Assembly: GCA_963836195.1 (NCBI GenBank)
Contig: CAWIIX010000005.1
Coordinates: forward strand, 841,979-905,978
From: Trebonia sp963836195
GTDB lineage: Bacteria; Actinomycetota; Actinomycetes; Streptosporangiales; Streptosporangiaceae
Length of the DNA: 64,000 bases
Reading direction: 5' to 3'
The position numbers and the translations under genes were made by a program. The notes under the pieces are model-generated. The model saw only the letters and a program-made list of their open reading frames with translations, did not search any database and was not told the DNA's origin. This document shows, in pieces, positions 40,725 through 51,004 of the stretch (within the stretch, counting starts at the first letter, position 1; each line of letters opens with the position of its first letter).

Positions 40725-42821
40725 GTGGCCACCACGACCGCAGCAGACCTCGCCAAGGTCCGGAACATCGGGATCATGGCTCATATCGACGCGGGCAAGA
40801 CGACGACGACCGAGCGCATCCTCTTCTATACGGGCATCAACTACAAGATCGGTGAAGTCCACGATGGCGCCGCCACCATGGACTGGATGCCCCAGGAGCA
40901 GGAGCGCGGGATTACGATCACGTCCGCCGCGACCACCACGTCCTGGCTGGACCACACGATCAATATCATCGACACCCCCGGCCACGTGGACTTCACCGTT
41001 GAGGTGGAGCGCTCGCTGCGGGTGCTCGACGGCGCGGTCGCCGTGTTCGACGCGGTGGCGGGCGTTGAGCCGCAGTCCGAGACGGTCTGGCGGCAGGCCG
41101 ACAAGTACGACGTGCCCCGGATCTGCTTCGTCAACAAGATGGACAGGACCGGCGCCGAGTTCCACCGCTGCGTGGACATGATGGTCAGCCGCCTGGGCGC
41201 GACCCCGGCCGTCATTCAGCTCCCGTGGGGCGTCGAGGCTGACTTCCGCGGCGTGATCGATCTGGTCCGCATGAAGGGCCTGATCTGGAACACCGAGGGC
41301 AAGGGCGACAAGTACGACGAGGTCGACATCCCGGCCGACCACGCCGAGGCGGCCCGCGAGTGGCGCGACAAGCTGCTTGAGACCGTGGCCGAGAACGACG
41401 ACGAGATGATGGTGCTGTACCTCGACGGCGAGGAGCCGACCGAGGAGCAGCTGGTCGCGGCGATCCGCCGCGCCACGCTGTCAAGCGCGATCAACCCGGT
41501 GCTGTGCGGCTCGGCGTTCAAGAACAAGGGCGTCCAGCCCATGCTCGACGCCATCGTCGCCTACCTGCCGTCCCCGCTCGACGTCCCGGCCATCCAGGGG
41601 CACTCGGTCAAGGACGCGGAGCAGGTCGTCGAGCGTCACGCCGACCCGAACGAGCCGTTCAGCGCGCTGGCCTTCAAGATCATGGCCGACCCGCACCTGG
41701 GCAAGCTGACCTACATCCGCATCTACTCCGGCACCCTCGAGACCGGCACCGCGGTGCTGAACTCGATCAAGGACCGCAAGGAGCGGATCGGCAAGATCTA
41801 CCAGATGCACGCGAACAAGCGCGAGGAGAAGCCGAGCGCGGTCGCCGGGTCGATCGTCGCGGTGATGGGTCTCAAGGACACCACCACCGGTGACACGCTC
41901 TGCGACCCGGCTAAGCCGGTGATCCTGGAGTCGATGACCTTCCCCGCTCCCGTCATTAACGTGGCGATCGAGCCGAAGACCAAGAGCGACCAGGAGAAGC
42001 TGGGCACCGCGATCCAGCGGCTGGCCGAGGAAGACCCGACCTTCCAGGTCCAGACCGACCACGAGACCGGGCAGACGATCATCTCCGGGATGGGCGAGCT
42101 TCACCTTGAGGTGCTGGTCGACCGGATGCGCCGCGAGTTCAACGTCGAGGCGAACATCGGCCGCCCGCAGGTGGCCTACCGCGAGACCGTCCGCAAGGAG
42201 GTCGTCAAGGTCGAGTACACGCACAAGAAGCAGACCGGTGGTTCCGGCCAGTTCGCGCGGGTGCTCATCAACCTCGGGCCGACCGGCGGCGACGGCGGTG
42301 GCTACGAGTTTGAGAACAAGGTCAGCGGCGGCCGCATCCCTCGGGAGTACATCCCGTCGGTGGACGCCGGCTGCCAGGAGGCGGCCGAGTTCGGCGTGCT
42401 CGCCGGGTTCCCGATGGTCGACGTCAAGGTGACGCTGACCGACGGTGCCTACCATGAGGTGGACTCCTCGGAGCTCGCCTTCAAGATCGCTGGCTCGATG
42501 GCCTTCAAGAAGGCCGCCGCGCTGGCAAGCCCGGTTCTGCTCGAGCCGCTGATGAGCGTCGAGGTCTACACACCCGAGGACTACATGGGTGACGTGATCG
42601 GCGACCTCAACAGCCGGCGCGGTCAGATCCAGGCCATGGAGGAACGATCCGGGGCCCGGGTGGTCAAGGCTCTCGTCCCGCTGTCGGAGATGTTCGGCTA
42701 CATCGGGGACCTGCGCAGCAAGACGTCAGGACGGGCGAACTTCAGCATGCAGTTCGACTCGTACTCCGAGGTGCCGCCGAACATCGCCAAGGAGATCATC
42801 GCCAAGGCGCGCGGCGAGTAA
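40725..42821 (+). CDS. fusA: elongation factor G
   Basis: A protein of 698 residues, GTG start after AAGAAGGACG. The GTPase domain has AHIDAGKTTTTERIL (P-loop), the switch I segment RGITITSAA, DTPGHVDF and NKMD. Domains II-V follow (EDPTFQVQTDHETGQTIISGMGELHLEV; the C-terminal LSEMFGYIGDLRSKTSGRANFSMQFDSY). It drives translocation and, with RRF, ribosome recycling. Confidence 0.98.
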   Translation: MATTTAADLAKVRNIGIMAHIDAGKTTTTERILFYTGINYKIGEVHDGAATMDWMPQEQERGITITSAATTTSWLDHTINIIDTPGHVDFTVEVERSLRVLDGAVAVFDAVAGVEPQSETVWRQADKYDVPRICFVNKMDRTGAEFHRCVDMMVSRLGATPAVIQLPWGVEADFRGVIDLVRMKGLIWNTEGKGDKYDEVDIPADHAEAAREWRDKLLETVAENDDEMMVLYLDGEEPTEEQLVAAIRRATLSSAINPVLCGSAFKNKGVQPMLDAIVAYLPSPLDVPAIQGHSVKDAEQVVERHADPNEPFSALAFKIMADPHLGKLTYIRIYSGTLETGTAVLNSIKDRKERIGKIYQMHANKREEKPSAVAGSIVAVMGLKDTTTGDTLCDPAKPVILESMTFPAPVINVAIEPKTKSDQEKLGTAIQRLAEEDPTFQVQTDHETGQTIISGMGELHLEVLVDRMRREFNVEANIGRPQVAYRETVRKEVVKVEYTHKKQTGGSGQFARVLINLGPTGGDGGGYEFENKVSGGRIPREYIPSVDAGCQEAAEFGVLAGFPMVDVKVTLTDGAYHEVDSSELAFKIAGSMAFKKAAALASPVLLEPLMSVEVYTPEDYMGDVIGDLNSRRGQIQAMEERSGARVVKALVPLSEMFGYIGDLRSKTSGRANFSMQFDSYSEVPPNIAKEIIAKARGE

Positions 42822-42906
42822 TCGCAGCGCGCAACAGCAGGCATTAGAACTCAGAAACACTCCAGCCCCACCGAGGGTTGGGCCGGATCGCAACGAGGAG
42901 ATACCA

Positions 42907-44100
<1,194 letters not shown>

Positions 44101-44106
44101 CGAGCC

Positions 44107-44147
44107 GCCGCGGCGGCCTGGGGCCGTTAAGCCCCGGCCGCCGCGGC
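44107..44147 (+). terminator. GC-rich hairpin between tuf and rpsJ
   Basis: GCCGCGGCGGCC-T-GGGGC (44107-44124) pairs with GCCCCGGCCGCCGCGGC (44131-44147), with one bulged T and loop CGTTAA; TTGCTTG follows. It separates the str and S10 groups. Confidence 0.8.
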
Positions 44148-44206
44148 GCTTGCTTGTCAGGGTCCAGTTCAGACAGCGGCACGAAGAGATTGAGGAAGAA
44201 GCCCAA

Positions 44207-44515
44207 ATGGCGGGACAGAAGATCCGCATCCGGCTCAAGGCATATGACCACGAGGTCATCGACAGCTCGGCGCGGAAGATCGTCGACACGGTGACCCGCA
44301 CCGGCGCGCGCGTTGCCGGTCCTGTGCCGCTGCCTACCGAGAAGAACGTGTACTGCGTCATTCGCTCGCCGCACAAGTACAAGGACTCGCGCGAGCACTT
44401 TGAGATGCGGACGCACAAGCGGCTGATCGACATCATCGATCCGACGCCCAAGACCGTCGACTCCCTGATGCGGCTTGACCTTCCGGCCGGCGTCTACATC
44501 GAAATCAAGCTCTGA
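44207..44515 (+). CDS. rpsJ: 30S ribosomal protein S10
   Basis: A protein of 102 residues. I start at ATG 44207 (MAGQKIRIRLKAYDHEVID), preceded by TTGAGGAAGAA. SPHKYKDSREHFEMRTHKRLIDI is the conserved loop. It also forms the NusB-NusE antitermination complex. First gene of the S10 cluster. Confidence 0.97.
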   Translation: MAGQKIRIRLKAYDHEVIDSSARKIVDTVTRTGARVAGPVPLPTEKNVYCVIRSPHKYKDSREHFEMRTHKRLIDIIDPTPKTVDSLMRLDLPAGVYIEIKL

Positions 44516-44528
44516 GGACTCACTGATC

Positions 44529-45179
44529 ATGGCAATGACAGGGATCCTGGGCACCAAGCTTGGCATGACCCAGGTCTTCGACGAAACCGGACAGGTAGTG
44601 CCGGTCACGGTGGTGCAGGCGGGCCCGTGCGTGGTCACGGCCGTCCGTACCCCGGACAACGATGGCTACTCCGCTGTCCAGATCGGCTTCGGCCAGCTTT
44701 CGGACAGCAAGCTCCGCAAGCTCAACAAGCCGATGAGGGGCCAGTTCGAGAAGGCCGGGGTGACGCCACGCCGGTACATCGCTGAGATTCGCACCCAGGA
44801 CGCTTCCACCTACACGCTCGGGCAGGAGCTGACCGCCGAGCTGTTCGCGGCCGGCCAGCGGGTCGACGTGACCGGCAAGTCCAAGGGCAAGGGGTTCGCG
44901 GGCGTCATGAAGCGACACGGCTTCAAGGGCCTGTCGTCCTCGCACGGCACCCAGCGCAAGCACCGCTCGCCCGGCTCGATTGGCGCCTGCGCCACCCCCG
45001 GTCGCGTCTTCAAGGGCGTCCGGATGGCGGGCCGGATGGGCGGCGAGCGCACCACCGTGCAGAGCCTGACCGTCCACGCCGTCGACGGTGACAAGAACCT
45101 GCTGCTGATCAAGGGCGCGGTTCCCGGACCGCGCGGCGGGCTGGTCATGGTTCGCGCCGCCGTCCTGGAGGGGAACTGA
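44529..45179 (+). CDS. rplC: 50S ribosomal protein L3
   Basis: A protein of 216 residues starting ATG 44529, where L3 similarity (GILGTKLGMTQVFDETG) begins. GKSKGKGFAGVMKRHGFKG and SIGACATPGRVFKGVRMAGRMG line the peptidyl-transferase approach. The stop overlaps rplD by one base (TGATG). Confidence 0.97.
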   Translation: MAMTGILGTKLGMTQVFDETGQVVPVTVVQAGPCVVTAVRTPDNDGYSAVQIGFGQLSDSKLRKLNKPMRGQFEKAGVTPRRYIAEIRTQDASTYTLGQELTAELFAAGQRVDVTGKSKGKGFAGVMKRHGFKGLSSSHGTQRKHRSPGSIGACATPGRVFKGVRMAGRMGGERTTVQSLTVHAVDGDKNLLLIKGAVPGPRGGLVMVRAAVLEGN

Positions 45180-45814
45180 TGACTACCGTCAACATCGTCT
45201 CGCCGTCGGGCGAGCAGGCCGGCACCGTTGAACTGCCTGACGCGATCTTCGCCGCCAAGATCAACGTGCCCCTGATGCACCAGGTCGTGGTCGCGCAGCG
45301 CGCCGCCGCCAGGCAGGGCACCGCCTCCACCAAGACCCGGGGCGAGGTCAGCGGCGGCGGCCGGAAGCCGTACCGCCAGAAGGGCACCGGCCGGGCCCGC
45401 CAGGGCTCGACCCGCGCCCCGCAGTTCACCGGCGGCGGCGTCTCGCACGGCCCCGTCCCCCGGGACTTCGCGCAGAAGACGCCCAAGAAGATGAAGGCGG
45501 CCGCGCTGCGCGGTGCGCTGTCTGACCGGGCCGCCAGCGAGCGCGTGTTCGTCGTCACCTCGTTCGTCGAGGGCGACGTGCCGCGGACCAAGGACGCGCT
45601 CGCGGCGCTCGACACCGTGACCGGCGGCGCCGACAGGAACATCCTGGTCGTCACCACCCACGACGACGAGATCACCTGGAAGTCGCTGCGCAACGTCCCC
45701 AGCGTGCACCTGCTCGCGGTGGACCAGCTCAACACCTACGACGTGCTCGACAGCGACTACCTGGTGTTCACCCAGGACGCGCTGAACGCGTTCGTGGAAA
45801 GGGGTTCGGAGTGA
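45179..45814 (+). CDS. rplD: 50S ribosomal protein L4
   Basis: A protein of 211 residues. The extended loop KTRGEVSGGGRKPYRQKGTGRARQGSTRAPQFTGGG reaches into the exit tunnel and is intact, so no macrolide-type change is evident. The stop overlaps rplW by four bases. Confidence 0.96.
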   Translation: MTTVNIVSPSGEQAGTVELPDAIFAAKINVPLMHQVVVAQRAAARQGTASTKTRGEVSGGGRKPYRQKGTGRARQGSTRAPQFTGGGVSHGPVPRDFAQKTPKKMKAAALRGALSDRAASERVFVVTSFVEGDVPRTKDALAALDTVTGGADRNILVVTTHDDEITWKSLRNVPSVHLLAVDQLNTYDVLDSDYLVFTQDALNAFVERGSE

Positions 45815-46113
45815 GCAGGATCTACAACCCCCGGGACATCCTGCTGCGTCCGGTGGTTTCTGAGAAGAGCTACGGTCTCCTCGACGAGGGCAAGTACACC
45901 TTCATCGTGGCCCCCGACGCCAATAAGACGCAGATCAAGCAGGCAGTCGAGGAAGTGTTCCGGGTCAAGGTGACCGGCGTGAACACGCTGAACCGGCCGG
46001 GCAAGCGCCGGCGCACCCGGACTGGCTGGGGCAAGCGAGCGGACACCAAGCGGGCCATTGTGACCTTGGCTGACGGTGACCGGATCGACATCTTCGGTGG
46101 ACCGGTTAGTTAA
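45811..46113 (+). CDS. rplW: 50S ribosomal protein L23
   Basis: A protein of 100 residues, GTG start inside the rplD end. RDILLRPVVSEKSYGLLDEGKYTFIV and VNTLNRPGKRRRTR are diagnostic. It sits at the tunnel exit and docks trigger factor and SRP. Confidence 0.96.
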   Translation: MSRIYNPRDILLRPVVSEKSYGLLDEGKYTFIVAPDANKTQIKQAVEEVFRVKVTGVNTLNRPGKRRRTRTGWGKRADTKRAIVTLADGDRIDIFGGPVS

Positions 46114-46124
46114 GGAGACGTTAG

Positions 46125-46958
46125 GTGGGAATCCGTAAATACAAGCCGACCACCCCTGGTCGGCGCGGCGCCAGCGGCTCCGACTTCTCCGAGATCACCC
46201 GGAGCGAGCCGGAGAAGTCGCTGGTCCGCCCGCTGCACAGCAAGGGTGGCCGGAATGTCCACGGCCGGGTCACGGCCCGGCACCAGGGCGGCGGGCACAA
46301 GCGCGCCTACCGGCTGATCGACTTCAGGCGGCACGACAAGGACGGCGTTCCGGCGAAGGTCGCGCACATCGAGTACGACCCGAACCGGACCGCGCGCATC
46401 GCGCTACTCCACTACGTGGACGGCGAGAAGCGGTACATCCTCGCTCCGCAGGGGCTGCACCAGGGCGACCGGGTGGAGAACGGCACCGGAGCGGACATCA
46501 AGCCGGGCAACGCCCTGCCGCTGAAGTCGATCCCGACCGGTACGGTCATCCACGCGATCGAGATGCGGCCCGGTGGCGGCGCCAAGATCGCACGCTCGGC
46601 CGGCTCCGGCGTCCAGCTGCTGGCCAAGGAGGCCGGCTACGCGACCCTGCGCATGCCGTCGGGCGAGATCCGGCGGGTCAGCGCGGAGTGCCGCGCGACC
46701 GTGGGCGAGGTCGGCAACGCCGAGCAGGGCAACATCAAGATCGGCAAGGCGGGGCGTAACCGCTGGAAGGGCAAGCGACCGTCGGTTCGTGGCGTGGCCA
46801 TGAACCCGATCGATCACCCGCACGGCGGTGGCGAAGGCAAGACCTCCGGTGGTCGCCACCCGGTCAGCCCATGGGGCAAGCCTGAGGGCCGCACCCGCAA
46901 GGCGAACAAGCCAAGTGACCGGCTGATCAGCCGTCGCCGCGGCAAGAACAAGCGGTAG
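46125..46958 (+). CDS. rplB: 50S ribosomal protein L2
   Basis: A protein of 277 residues, GTG start after AAGGAGACG. GGRNVHGRVTARHQGGGHKR, the SAGSGVQLLAKE block and the catalytic-centre loop MNPIDHPHGGGEGKTSGGRHPVSPWG, with its histidine, are all present. Confidence 0.97.
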   Translation: MGIRKYKPTTPGRRGASGSDFSEITRSEPEKSLVRPLHSKGGRNVHGRVTARHQGGGHKRAYRLIDFRRHDKDGVPAKVAHIEYDPNRTARIALLHYVDGEKRYILAPQGLHQGDRVENGTGADIKPGNALPLKSIPTGTVIHAIEMRPGGGAKIARSAGSGVQLLAKEAGYATLRMPSGEIRRVSAECRATVGEVGNAEQGNIKIGKAGRNRWKGKRPSVRGVAMNPIDHPHGGGEGKTSGGRHPVSPWGKPEGRTRKANKPSDRLISRRRGKNKR

Positions 46959-46970
46959 GGAGCAGCCTAA

Positions 46971-47249
46971 ATGCCTCGTAGCCTGAAGAAGGGGCCCTTC
47001 GTCGACGACCACCTGATGAAGAAGGTGGACGTGCAGAACGAGAAGGGCACCAAGACTGTAATCAAGACCTGGTCGCGGCGGTCGATGATCGTCCCGGCGA
47101 TGCTCGGTCACACCATTGCGGTGCACGACGGCCGCAAGCACATCCCGGTCTTCGTCACCGAGTCGATGGTTGGGCACAAGCTCGGCGAGTTCGCGCCCAC
47201 GCGGACGTTCCGCAGCCACGTCAAGGATGACCGGCGCAGCCGGCGATAA
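46971..47249 (+). CDS. rpsS: 30S ribosomal protein S19
   Basis: A protein of 92 residues. PRSLKKGPFVDDHLMKKV and TIAVHDGRKHIPVFVTESMVGHKLGEFAPTRTFR are canonical. It binds 16S helix 33 near the A-site finger. Confidence 0.97.
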   Translation: MPRSLKKGPFVDDHLMKKVDVQNEKGTKTVIKTWSRRSMIVPAMLGHTIAVHDGRKHIPVFVTESMVGHKLGEFAPTRTFRSHVKDDRRSRR

Positions 47250-47271
47250 GCCTGAGAAGGGAAACACACCA

Positions 47272-47622
47272 ATGGAAGCCAGGGCTAAGGTGCGCTACGT
47301 GCGCATTACGCCGCAAAAGGCGCGCCGGGTGGTGGACCTGATCCGCGGGCTACCCGCCGACCAGGCGCAAGCCATTCTGCAGTTCGCGCCGCAGGCCGCC
47401 AGTGAAACGGTGGGCAAGGTGCTGGCCAGCGCTATGGCCAACGCCGAGCAGATCGGCGGACGTGACCGGGGCATGCTGTGGGTCTCGACCGCGTACGTGG
47501 ACGAAGGACCGACGCTGAAGCGGTTCCGGCCGCGGGCGCAGGGCCGTGGATACCGGATCAACAAGCGGACCAGCCACATCACGGTCGTGGTGTCCGATGA
47601 CCACGAGGGAGGGAACCGCTAG
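47272..47622 (+). CDS. rplV: 50S ribosomal protein L22
   Basis: A protein of 116 residues. I start at ATG 47272 (MEARAKVRYVRITPQKARRVVDLIRG), after GAGAAGGGAAA. The tunnel hairpin with KRFRPRAQGRGYRINKRTSHITVVV is intact. The stop overlaps rpsC by one base. Confidence 0.96.
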   Translation: MEARAKVRYVRITPQKARRVVDLIRGLPADQAQAILQFAPQAASETVGKVLASAMANAEQIGGRDRGMLWVSTAYVDEGPTLKRFRPRAQGRGYRINKRTSHITVVVSDDHEGGNR

Positions 47623-48449
47623 TGGGACAGAAGGTTAACCCGCATGGGTTCCGCCTAGGCATCACCACCGACTTCAAGAGCCGCTGGTACGCGGAGAAGA
47701 AGTACAAGGACTACGTGGCCGAGGACGTGGCGATCCGCCGCCTGCTGCAGAAGGGCATGGAGCGGGCCGGCATCTCCAAGGTCGAGATCGAGCGGACCAC
47801 GGACCGGGTGCGGGTGGACATCCACACCGCTCGTCCGGGCATCGTGATCGGCCGCCGCGGCGCGGAGGCCGACCGGATCCGCGGCGACCTGGAGAAGCTC
47901 ACCGCCAAGCAGATTCAGCTGAACATCCTCGAGGTGAAGAACCCCGAGGTTGACGCTCAGTTGGTCGCGCAGGGCGTGGCCGAGCAGCTCTCCAGCCGGG
48001 TTTCCTTCCGGCGGGCGATGCGCAAGGCGATGCAGAGTTCGATGAAGGGCGGCGCCAAGGGCATCCGGGTGCAGTGCTCCGGGCGTCTGGGCGGCGCTGA
48101 GATGTCGCGCAGCGAGTTCTACCGCGAGGGCCGGGTGCCGCTGCACACGCTCCGCGCGGACATCGACTACGGCTTCTACGAGGCGCGGACGACCTTCGGC
48201 CGGATCGGCGTCAAGGTCTGGATCTACAAGGGCGACGCCGCGCCGACCCGGGCTGGCCGCGAGGCCCAGCAGGCGGCGCTGCGCGCGGCCGGCACCGGTC
48301 AGCGCCGGGACCGCGACGGTGGCAGGCCCCCGGCGGGCGGCCCGCGTCGCCCGCGCCGGGACGGCGGCCGCCCGGACAACCGCAGTGACCGTCCCGAGCG
48401 GACCGCCCCGGCGGCGGAGCCGACGGCGGAAACCAGTGGGGAGGGCTAA
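47622..48449 (+). CDS. rpsC: 30S ribosomal protein S3
   Basis: A protein of 275 residues, GTG start. The KH domain (VRVDIHTARPGIVIGRRGAEADRIRGDLEKLT) and the C-terminal domain (GRLGGAEMSRSEFYREGRVPLHTLRADIDYG) are standard. The last 60 residues form an Arg/Gly/Pro/Asp-rich tail typical of actinomycetes. It helps unwind mRNA at the entry tunnel. Confidence 0.96.
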   Translation: MGQKVNPHGFRLGITTDFKSRWYAEKKYKDYVAEDVAIRRLLQKGMERAGISKVEIERTTDRVRVDIHTARPGIVIGRRGAEADRIRGDLEKLTAKQIQLNILEVKNPEVDAQLVAQGVAEQLSSRVSFRRAMRKAMQSSMKGGAKGIRVQCSGRLGGAEMSRSEFYREGRVPLHTLRADIDYGFYEARTTFGRIGVKVWIYKGDAAPTRAGREAQQAALRAAGTGQRRDRDGGRPPAGGPRRPRRDGGRPDNRSDRPERTAPAAEPTAETSGEG

Positions 48450-48451
48450 CA

Positions 48452-48871
48452 ATGCTAATTCCGCGTAAGGTCGCGCACCGCAAGCAGCACCGTCCGCACC
48501 GGACCGGCGCCGCCAGCGGTGGCACCCGCGTCACGTTCGGGGAGTTCGGCATCCAGGCCCTCGAGCACGCTTACATCACCAACCGCCAGATCGAGGCGGC
48601 CCGTATCGCGATGACCCGGCACATCCGGCGTGGCGGCAAGGTGTGGATCAACATCTACCCCGACCGCCCGCTGACCAAGAAGCCGGCCGAGACGCGGATG
48701 GGCTCCGGCAAGGGCTCGCCCGAGTGGTGGATCGCCAACGTCAAGCCCGGCCGGGTGATGTTCGAGCTGTCCGGCGTCGAGGAGCCGGTGGCCCGCGAGG
48801 CGCTGCGCCGCGCGATCCACAAGCTCCCCATCAAGTGCAAGATCGTCAAGCGAGAGTTGGGTGAAGCCTGA
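48452..48871 (+). CDS. rplP: 50S ribosomal protein L16
   Basis: A protein of 139 residues. MLIPRKVAHRKQHR, GGTRVTFGEFGIQALEHAYITNRQIEAAR and MGSGKGSPEWWIANVKPG are diagnostic. It contacts A-site tRNA elbow. The stop shares bases with the rpmC start. Confidence 0.97.
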   Translation: MLIPRKVAHRKQHRPHRTGAASGGTRVTFGEFGIQALEHAYITNRQIEAARIAMTRHIRRGGKVWINIYPDRPLTKKPAETRMGSGKGSPEWWIANVKPGRVMFELSGVEEPVAREALRRAIHKLPIKCKIVKRELGEA

Positions 48872-49128
48872 TGGCTACGGGCTTGACCGCCGAGCAGCTG
48901 CGGGCCTCCTCCCCTGAGGAGCTGGTCAGCAAGCTGGCCGAGGCGAAGGAAGAGCTGTTCAACCTGCGCTTCCAGGGCGCCACCGGCCAGCTCGAGAGCC
49001 ACGGTCGACTGCGCGCCGTGCGCAAGGAGATCGCTCGCATCTACACCGTGATGCGGGAACGCGAGCTCGGCATCATCATCGACGTCGAGGAAGAGACGGC
49101 CGCGGACGTCGAGGGGAGCATGAAGTGA
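48871..49128 (+). CDS. rpmC: 50S ribosomal protein L29
   Basis: A protein of 85 residues: LRASSPEELVSKLAEAKEELFNLRFQGATGQLESHGRLRAVRKEIARIYTVMRERE is the two-helix L29 core, followed by an acidic tail. It overlaps rplP by one base and rpsQ by four. Confidence 0.96.
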   Translation: MATGLTAEQLRASSPEELVSKLAEAKEELFNLRFQGATGQLESHGRLRAVRKEIARIYTVMRERELGIIIDVEEETAADVEGSMK

Positions 49129-49436
49129 GCACCACGCCAGACGGGACCACGGTCGACGAGACCACGGTCGACGAGAACAGCGCGGCGCGCGGCTACCGCA
49201 AGACCCGCGAGGGCCTCGTGGTCAGCGACAAGATGGATAAGACCGTCGTCGTCGCGGTGGAAGACCGTGTTAAGCACCCCAAGTACGGCAAGGTCCTCCG
49301 CCGTACCAAAAAGTACAAGGCGCACGACGAGCAGAACGAGTGCGGCGTCGGCGACCGTGTACTGCTGATGGAGACCCGGCCGCTGTCTGCCACCAAGCGG
49401 TGGCGCGTGGCTGGAATCCTCGAGAAGGCCAAGTAA
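49125..49436 (+). CDS. rpsQ: 30S ribosomal protein S17
   Basis: A protein of 103 residues, GTG start. An N-terminal Thr/Asp-rich extension of about 22 residues precedes the OB-fold (YRKTREGLVVSDKMDKTVVVAVEDRVKHPKYGK...YKAHDEQNECGVGDRVLLMETRPLSATKRWRVAGI). Confidence 0.96.
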   Translation: MSTTPDGTTVDETTVDENSAARGYRKTREGLVVSDKMDKTVVVAVEDRVKHPKYGKVLRRTKKYKAHDEQNECGVGDRVLLMETRPLSATKRWRVAGILEKAK

Positions 49437-49488
49437 GTAAGGACGAATCGCCGGCGGAAAACTCCGGCGTGACGAAGCAGGAGTTGAC

Positions 49489-49857
49489 GTGATCCAGCAG
49501 GAGTCGCGGCTTAAAGTCGCCGACAACACGGGTGCGAAGGAAATCTTGTGTATCCGCGTGCTCGGCGGCAGTGGCCGGCGATACGCGGGCATCGGTGACG
49601 TCATCGTGGCGACCGTGAAGGACGCGCTGCCCGGGGCTGGCGTCAAGAAGGGCGACGTCGTCAAGGCGGTCGTGGTGCGTACCCGCAAGGAGCGCCGCCG
49701 CGCAGACGGTTCCTATATCCGCTTCGACGAGAACGCAGCCGTCCTGATCAGGGACGGCGGAGATCCGCGCGGCACCCGCATCTTCGGCCCGGTCGGCCGG
49801 GAGCTTCGGGAGAAGCGGTTCATGCGGATCATCTCGCTGGCGCCGGAGGTGCTGTGA
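49489..49857 (+). CDS. rplN: 50S ribosomal protein L14
   Basis: A protein of 122 residues, GTG start after AAGCAGGAG. IQQESRLKVADNTGAKEILCIRVLGGS and GTRIFGPVGRELREKRFMRIISLAPEVL are canonical. It forms an inter-subunit bridge and is the binding site of RsfS. Confidence 0.97.
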   Translation: MIQQESRLKVADNTGAKEILCIRVLGGSGRRYAGIGDVIVATVKDALPGAGVKKGDVVKAVVVRTRKERRRADGSYIRFDENAAVLIRDGGDPRGTRIFGPVGRELREKRFMRIISLAPEVL

Positions 49858-50177
49858 TGAAGATCAAGAAGGGCGACCACGTGATCGTCCTGGCCGGTAA
49901 GGACAAGGGCGCGACCGGGACCGTCATTGCGGCGTACCCGGACCGCGACAAGGTTCTCGTCCAGGGCGTGAACATGATCAAGAAGAACAAGAAGGTGACC
50001 AACACGGGGGTGCGTGGCGCGCAGGACGGCGGCATCACCACCCAGGAGGCGCCGATCCACGTGAGCAACGTGTCGCTGGTCGATCCTGAGACCAAGCGCC
50101 CGGCCCGCGTTGGCTACACGATCAACGAGGACGGCCGCAAGGTACGCGTGCTCCGTCCTAGCGGGAAGGAAATCTGA
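49857..50177 (+). CDS. rplX: 50S ribosomal protein L24
   Basis: A protein of 106 residues. MKIKKGDHVIVLAGKDKGATGTVI is the KOW motif, followed by VLVQGVNMIKKNKK. I prefer ATG 49857 (overlapping the rplN stop, TGATG) over the GTG one codon earlier. It is an early 23S assembly protein. Confidence 0.96.
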   Translation: MKIKKGDHVIVLAGKDKGATGTVIAAYPDRDKVLVQGVNMIKKNKKVTNTGVRGAQDGGITTQEAPIHVSNVSLVDPETKRPARVGYTINEDGRKVRVLRPSGKEI

Positions 50178-50740
50178 TGGCCACCGAGGCGCCGGCGCTG
50201 CCGCGGCTCAAGCAGAGGTACCGCACCGAGATCGCTCCCGCCCTGAAGGACGAGTTCGGGTACGCCAACGTGATGCAGATCCCGGGGCTCACCAAGATCG
50301 TCGTGAACATGGGCGTCGGCGAGGCGGCGCGGGACGCGAAGCTCATCGACGGTGCCATCAGGGACCTGGCCACGATCACCGGGCAGAAGCCGGCCGTGGC
50401 GAAGGCCAAGAAGTCCATCGCGCAGTTCAAGCTGCGCGAGGGCATGCCGATCGGCGCGCACGTCACGCTGCGCGGCGACCGGATGTGGGAGTTCCTCGAC
50501 CGGACGCTCTCCATCGCCCTGCCCCGCATTCGTGACTTCCGCGGCCTTTCCGACAAGCAGTTCGACGGGCGCGGCAACTACACCTTCGGTCTCACCGAGC
50601 AGGTCATGTTCCACGAGATCGACCCGGACAAGGTGGACAGGCAGCGGGGGATGGACATCACCATCGTCACCACGGCAACCAACGACGCTGAGGGCCGCGC
50701 GCTGCTGCGGCGTCTTGGCTTCCCGTTCAAGGAGGGCTGA
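50177..50740 (+). CDS. rplE: 50S ribosomal protein L5
   Basis: A protein of 187 residues. NVMQIPGLTKIVVNMGVGEAARDAK, ITGQKPAVAKAKKSIAQFKLREGMPIG and the terminal DITIVTTATNDAEGRALLRRLGFPF are diagnostic. It binds 5S rRNA. Confidence 0.97.
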   Translation: MATEAPALPRLKQRYRTEIAPALKDEFGYANVMQIPGLTKIVVNMGVGEAARDAKLIDGAIRDLATITGQKPAVAKAKKSIAQFKLREGMPIGAHVTLRGDRMWEFLDRTLSIALPRIRDFRGLSDKQFDGRGNYTFGLTEQVMFHEIDPDKVDRQRGMDITIVTTATNDAEGRALLRRLGFPFKEG

Positions 50741-50743
50741 CAG

Positions 50744-50929
50744 ATGGCGAAGACGGCCCTGATCGTCAAGGCCAAGCGGAAGCCGAAGTTCGAGGTGCGC
50801 GGATACACTCGGTGCACCCGCTGCGGCCGCCCGCGTGCCGTCTACCGGAAGTTCGGCCTCTGCCGTATCTGCTTCCGATCGATGGCGCACAAGGGCGAAC
50901 TGCCCGGCATCACCAAGTCAAGCTGGTAA
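50744..50929 (+). CDS. rpsN: 30S ribosomal protein S14, zinc-binding type Z
   Basis: A protein of 61 residues. Two CxxC pairs (CTRCGRPRAVYRKFGLCRIC) mark the zinc-containing type Z form. It is the copy kept in the spc cluster of actinomycetes, often alongside a zinc-free paralogue elsewhere. Confidence 0.96.
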   Translation: MAKTALIVKAKRKPKFEVRGYTRCTRCGRPRAVYRKFGLCRICFRSMAHKGELPGITKSSW

Positions 50930-51004
50930 CTATCTACACGCCGTAGGTCCGTGCCCCCTCGCGGGGCAAGCACGGAAACCGCGGCGAGGAAGGCCAAAGC
51001 GGCC